Positions 59,631 through 64,000 of a stretch of 64,000 nucleotides of DNA are shown here, piece after piece; position 1 is the stretch's first letter; each line of letters opens with the position of its first letter. Position numbers and translations under genes: made by a program. The notes below the pieces were generated by a model. It worked only from the letters and a program-made list of their open reading frames with translations, did no database searches and was not told the DNA's origin. Source of the stretch: Cephalotus follicularis (taxonomy: Eukaryota; Streptophyta; Magnoliopsida; Oxalidales; Cephalotaceae); NCBI GenBank assembly GCA_001972305.1, contig BDDD01002034.1:194357-258356 (forward strand), written 5' to 3'.

Positions 59631-61155
59631 TCCAGGCCAAAAATCCCCACAATTATACTTAGAATCACACTTCCAAATGCTCTAAGTTAACTTAAATTCA
59701 AGATATCAACCAGGAAATTTGCCTTTTATTAATTCAAGGTAAAGGTTACATCGAGGATTACAAAAATACATGAAATTGAATTTCCGAGTGTTACATAGAC
59801 ATAGCAGGCAAGGCCTGGATATGTGTGTGTGGTGTCATGGTGTATGACGACAGACCACGGGATGTGGTGATGTGTGTTTTCTTCCTCTTCCTTATTTGTT
59901 ATCCCCGGCATGGTTATTATTATTTGTTGATGGTGATATAATCTTCTCTTGGATTCTTATACTTGTCGACATTTGACTCTCTTGACAGGCTCCGAGAAGC
60001 TGGATGTTGTCATATGGTTAACTTATACATTCTTTTACTGTCCTCCGATACGTTCTTGCTTCTCCCAGTTGGGTATGACCTGATATATCTTTCCTTGTGC
60101 GTCCAGTGGTTGTGGATGCTCTGGAGAATGCTTGTTCTTGCTCACTAGTCATTTGGACTAATCCCCTCCCAGATGTTTTGCAGAGGAAGCTGCTATGGCT
60201 GCCAGGGCAGTCCTTTGGGTTAACAAGGTAGTTTGCGGGGGTATGAGCAGACCTGCCAGCTTCTCGGGCTCGTCCTTGCATACATTCATGGGGGCATACG
60301 GGTTTTATTACTTTTGTTGTATGGTCCTCGGTCTGAGGAGGAAACGATATTCTTTTGTATGGGTCCTCGGCTTGTGAGCAGGGGACGATATTTTTTGAAC
60401 AAGATATATATTATTTTGAATGATAATATGATGTATTATGGAGATGATTTATTGTGTTTAATGAAGAGATTTCGTGTTTTTACTTGAAATGTTTGTGTTA
60501 CGATCTTCTGCTTGTTTGCTGTGAAGGTTGCCCGAGGTCGGGCAGGTCGGGGGATCTCCCCGGGGCGGGGGTCAACCTGTGGGGCACGTGTCCTGACCTC
60601 AGGGTTGTTAGGACTGGGATGGTTTATGTTGTTTTCTGGGACTTGTTGTCAGGCTCTGTCTGAGGAGAACATGTTGTCCGAGGAGACGTCTGAGGAGAAC
60701 GTGTTGCCCGGGGAGGATATGCCCAGGGAGGATATGCCCGAGGTTAGTTGTCCAATGAGGACATGCCCGAGGATGGCTCATCCGGGGAGGGCATGTCTTA
60801 TGATGGCGGTGCAGGCCTGGCATTGATATGTCATGTTGTGTTGGGTGGTGTTGGCATCCCCTGCCCGGGACCCCTGGCAAGACGTAGCGTTACGTTCTCT
60901 GCCCTGGCTCCCTCCCCTGGAATGTTCCTTTAGTGGAACGGTGCGCTTGAGCAGTGGTTGTTGTGTTCCCTTTAGTTAAACAGTGAGTTTTGGAATTGTT
61001 TTGTGTAAGGGTTATATTATAGTTTTCCCATTTCCTATTTTGTTTCTTCCCTGCCATGAGTTGTAGCGTTGTTTTGGCTTAGAGGAGATGGGAAATTCCT
61101 CCTTCCTGCCGGGCGATTCGTCCGAGGTGGTTATCTTGAGGGACGGGTCGTTACA

Positions 61156-61260
61156 TTATAGAACCTATAACCCACAACACGGTGTGACGATCCCTTATTG
61201 CACACTCGCTCATTCATCTCAATGAAGCTGCCACAAGGCCCAAAGAAAACCCTTCATACT
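61156..61260 (-). mobile_element. Copia LTR relic, minus orientation, right of LTR E
   Basis: It continues 49598-50242 across LTR E. Its reverse complement matches 62440-62520 (TTTTCTTTGGGCCTTGTGG, CAATAAGGGATCGTCAC), forming an inverted repeat with the plus-strand Copia LTR. Confidence 0.7.
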
Positions 61261-61774
61261 GATGTGACCCAAACTGTTTCAAAAAGGCTTTTGACACGCC
61301 ACTTTTTTGAAATTCTATTTTTCCATTTCAAAGCCGTTTGGTTTTTATTCGTTTCAAAAGGCCTGTTTTCTTGTAGTGCCACCGGAGAATAGAAGTATGT
61401 TGCAACTTGTGATACCGATATGGTAGCTGGTTTGGTAGTGGAAGTTCATTGCGAAACTTTATGTGGTTCTATCCAACATTGTCCAGTTGTGCAGCATGAG
61501 GACGACGATGGGGCTTTGCACAAACCATGGAAACCGGGTTTCATTACCGCCCAAACATATACAACAACAGTATTATTTGATCATGGAGATCATAGATGTA
61601 TGTAACGTTTTAAAAGAGATGTTATTGAGGAAATATAGGAGGCATCATAAGAGTAGAGTCACCATAGAGAGAGTCACGTAGGAAGCGAACTTAGCTGACC
61701 CACTGACCAAGGAAATGAGCAATGTGATATGCTTAGGCTGAAGGTCTTCGAGGCTGCAGGGCCAAGTGGGAGAT
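61261..61774 (+). pseudogene. pol: Decayed Copia pol 3' end and polypurine tract
   Basis: Strongly decayed sequence. The stretch near 61685-61725 reads EANLADPLTKEMS, the usual end of Copia RNase H. It is followed by a purine-rich GCCAAGTGGGAGAT (61761-61774) directly before an LTR start. The part before about 61600 shows no recognisable domain. Confidence 0.6.
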
Positions 61775-64000
61775 TGTTAGATTAGGGTGTCCCTGCAAGC
61801 CACGAGAAGGCTGTAGACATATGTTGTTGACATATGACACACTCTGGAATTGTACATTCTTAGTTCCATTCATGTTCTATTGTGCATATTTAATAAAGAT
61901 TGGCATTTTTCTATATGTATTATCCTATACCGTCTCTACGGATCAGTTCATCACAATGTTAACTGAGTACACATATAGCGCCCTATCCGTAAAGGGTTGG
62001 ATCTCGTGCCTGAGAGGTTATGAGAATGAGATCCTTACTCCCTTGTGACAAAAGTTCCAAGTCATAGGTTCACTTTCTTAGGGCAATTGATGAACCGCAA
62101 AGACTTGCCGTGTTATGCTTGCTCTAAATGGTAAAGGAGGATGGATCATCTCATTGCCATTTAGGTTTTACCCTAAAGCAGGTTTTACCCTAAAGCTAAT
62201 GCGGGGTGCGTGCAGAGGCTTGACACTGAACTGACCCACCATAGGTTATCTATTTGGAGAGTCAGAACCTCTGTCAATAGAGTTCCTATTGTCGTGGTAG
62301 TGTTTAGTCAAAGGTGACTGGTAGGTCATAGGTGATTTACGTTATGTTTTAGACCTGAGTGGCTGGCATGCGTTGTGCAGTAACTGGTTGGCTTTGATTT
62401 CTACCTTCCCCAGCACTAGCTAAAGAAACCCTTCAAAAAGGTTTTCTTTGGGCCTTGTGGGAGCTTCATTGAGATGTATGGGAGAGTGCGGAATAAGGGA
62501 TCGTCACATCAGTATGAAGGGTGATTGACTCTATATTATTTATGTCCGTTGAGACTCAAAACCCTGATAAGGTATAGGTAGACTGGAAATGTGATTTCCG
62601 GGGAAGTCTGCCAAAAGTCTTGATGTGCACGTAGATTTGTAGATATCGCGGCTTTACCTAGGGGTGACTTATATTTGAACCCTAGCTCGCGGTCAGAGCT
62701 AAGAATGACATAGGATACATGACATATATGCCGATGATAGGATAAAGTACTGGTTTACAGGATGTCGACTTATAGAAATGGTTACTTCCATGGATCCGGG
62801 GGATTATAAGGAATCATACCAGGGTCATTCTAATAGTCGGGAACTATTAGCTTGGCCATATCAGAACTCCGGGATATTCTGGGAAACTTATAGTAGTACT
62901 GGGGTCCAACCGGTCTTTCGGGTTCCACCTTGTTTTAGAATTACGTGACGTGTGTAGGACACATGTCCTTCAGTGAGAGCATAACACTTGGGAGGTGTTA
63001 CTTTACCAAAGAATTTCTATTTTTCTAGACTTTATTAATTTCTAAGGAAGTGAGATCAAGCAGCACCATAAATAGATCATTCCGGGCCAAGGGGTATTTT
63101 AGTCATTTATGAATATTGAGATTTCATGGAGAGAGAGTTCATTTAGGCCTTACCCTAGCATTGTTTGTGCTTGCATTGGGCCGGCCCAAATTCCACCTAA
63201 ACATGCCTCATGTAACTTAGTTACATGTCATGTTGGATGCTAAGTGTTTTGGGTGTTTGCCAATGTTGAGTTGTCAACTTACTCAGCCATTAAGCAAAGT
63301 GGAACTTGCTCATGAAGCCTCCTAAGGCCGGCCCCCTTTGCAAGAGATATGAGAGGAGTGGCATGCTTGTTTTTCATTGGTGTAAAGCATATTTGTGTAA
63401 GAGATATTTGTTGCATTTCTAACAAAAGCACACGGCATACACATGTGAGACAATAAGGATTCATTAAGTGAATTGTCTCTTCTCTCTTCTTCTTCATTGC
63501 TTGGCCGAACTCTCTCTTTTCTCTCTTCTTTTCTCCATTGCCATGAGAGCTTCTACTTCCATGTAGCATATCAAGAACACCTTATTTCTTGATGATTGAA
63601 ACTACAAATACCTTCCTCTCACCTTCCATAACAACTTTGTGGGTGGAGATACCTCCATATCTCTACCTTCATTGTTAAAGTTTTTCTACGATAGAATAAA
63701 AATACAAACTCCCTTCCTATAAGCTTCTAGCCATGCCATTGAGAGCATAAAATGTGAAGGAGCTATGCTTGGAACTCAAGGAAAGGGAACACACAATTTG
63801 AAGGAGTAAAGAGCTAAGGTTATGCAACTTTCTCCTCCATCTTTTCTTCTATTGTTGAAGAGGTGTGTGAGTTCATACTACGGCTTTGCTAAGCTCTGAT
63901 TTTTTTTATATATGCAGGTTGTGTTTTAGGGCTGTGGCTGAAACCCTAGCTCATTACAAGAGGGAATGAAGCCTTTAAGGTTTAGGGTTTGAGTGGAGAT
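61775..64000 (+). mobile_element. Copia 3' LTR running off the right edge
   Basis: It starts TGTTAGATTAGGGTG immediately after the polypurine tract. It matches the minus-strand relics at 49840-50225 and 61180-61256. Its right end is not seen inside the window, so at least 2.2 kb belong to the LTR or to sequence inserted in it. No reading frame with a domain is present; the 96-residue minus-strand frame at 63279-63569 is not supported. Confidence 0.6.

Larger units (their letters stand above)
51107..59795 (-). mobile_element. Element L: Tekay-type Ty3/Gypsy chromovirus
   Basis: The element is 8689 bp and reads on the minus strand. The duplicated target TAGAC lies at 51102-51106 and 59796-59800. 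LTRs are 51107-53697 and 57132-59795, and sampled stretches differ by about 4-5 %. In element sense the order is primer site (57128-57117), gag, reverse transcriptase, RNase H, integrase and chromodomain-like tail, then a polypurine tract at 53715-53698. Reverse transcriptase before integrase is Gypsy order, and the C-terminal tail points to the Tekay/Del chromoviruses. The coding part is broken in several places (of the order of ten) and its interior is shorter than usual. It is the most recent insertion at its site. Confidence 0.9.
57132..59795 (-). repeat. Element L right LTR (5' LTR in element sense)
   Basis: This LTR is 2664 bp and colinear with the left LTR. It has palindrome clusters at 58431-58648 and 59479-59630 and the box at 57520-57555. 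Confidence 0.9.
50243..61155 (+). mobile_element. Solo LTR E, split by element L
   Basis: The pieces 50243-51106 and 59796-61155 (about 2.2 kb net) join across the TAGAC duplication of L. E starts TGTAATACCCAGTACC and ends GGGACGGGTCGTTACA. Its own duplicated target TTATA is at 50238-50242 and 61156-61160. It aligns with 1-2663 and with D in reverse. It has the GGATAG and CCCGAGG tandem arrays and the box at 60141-60170. No coding part, so a solo LTR. Confidence 0.85.

Overview
The window is transposable-element DNA from a flowering plant genome, most likely a eudicot. The evidence is layered Ty3/Gypsy and Ty1/Copia LTR retrotransposons with initiator-Met-type primer sites, a Sirevirus-type Copia element, and a Tekay-type chromovirus. 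I found no convincing host protein gene, rRNA or tRNA. The longer open frames are either retroelement parts or by-products of tandem repeats.

Layout. 1-3166: Gypsy LTR sequence (E-type family) running in from the left, followed by an unresolved LTR-like tail. 3168-32784: element A, a gag-only Gypsy element on the minus strand with target-site duplication GACAT. Its left LTR hosts element B (4670 to about 26375), a related gag-only element. B in turn hosts solo LTR D (5039-8542, TATAA), solo LTR C (10271-13391, TGTGA) and a Sirevirus Copia element (14921-23754, TCCAC). A Tekay-type LTR fragment (26376-27245) lies between the end of B and the rest of A's left LTR. 32785-46090: solo LTR F (33681-35991, CTAAG), a 4.6 kb solo LTR J (36229-40801, GATGA/AATGA), a Sirevirus-like LTR (about 41492-42762), two copies of family H, and an LTR of family I. 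46090-47068: an unassigned, partly GC-rich stretch. 47069-64000: solo LTR G (GTTAG/ATTAG) beside a minus-strand Copia LTR relic. That relic was split by solo LTR E (50243-61155, TTATA), which was itself split by Tekay element L (51107-59795, TAGAC). The window ends in a plus-strand Copia 3' end and its LTR.

The target-site duplications give a relative order of insertion: A before B, B before C, D and the Sirevirus; Copia LTR before E before L. By eye, LTR pairs differ by about 4-5 % (L, Sirevirus) to 5-8 % (A, B). With the usual grass LTR rate this means roughly one to a few million years, and the estimate is crude.

The most unusual signal is shared by elements that are not close relatives. 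Almost every LTR family here, Gypsy and Copia alike, carries a cluster of short, imperfect, irregularly spaced palindromes centred on TCGA. The variants are AGTCGACT, GCGTCGACGC and GACATCGATGTC. In several LTRs the cluster lies 100-400 bp upstream of a TATA-like box. One further cluster lies inside the Sirevirus, upstream of its complete-looking third reading frame. Palindrome clusters are known from maize Sirevirus LTRs; their spread across both superfamilies in one locus deserves a closer look.
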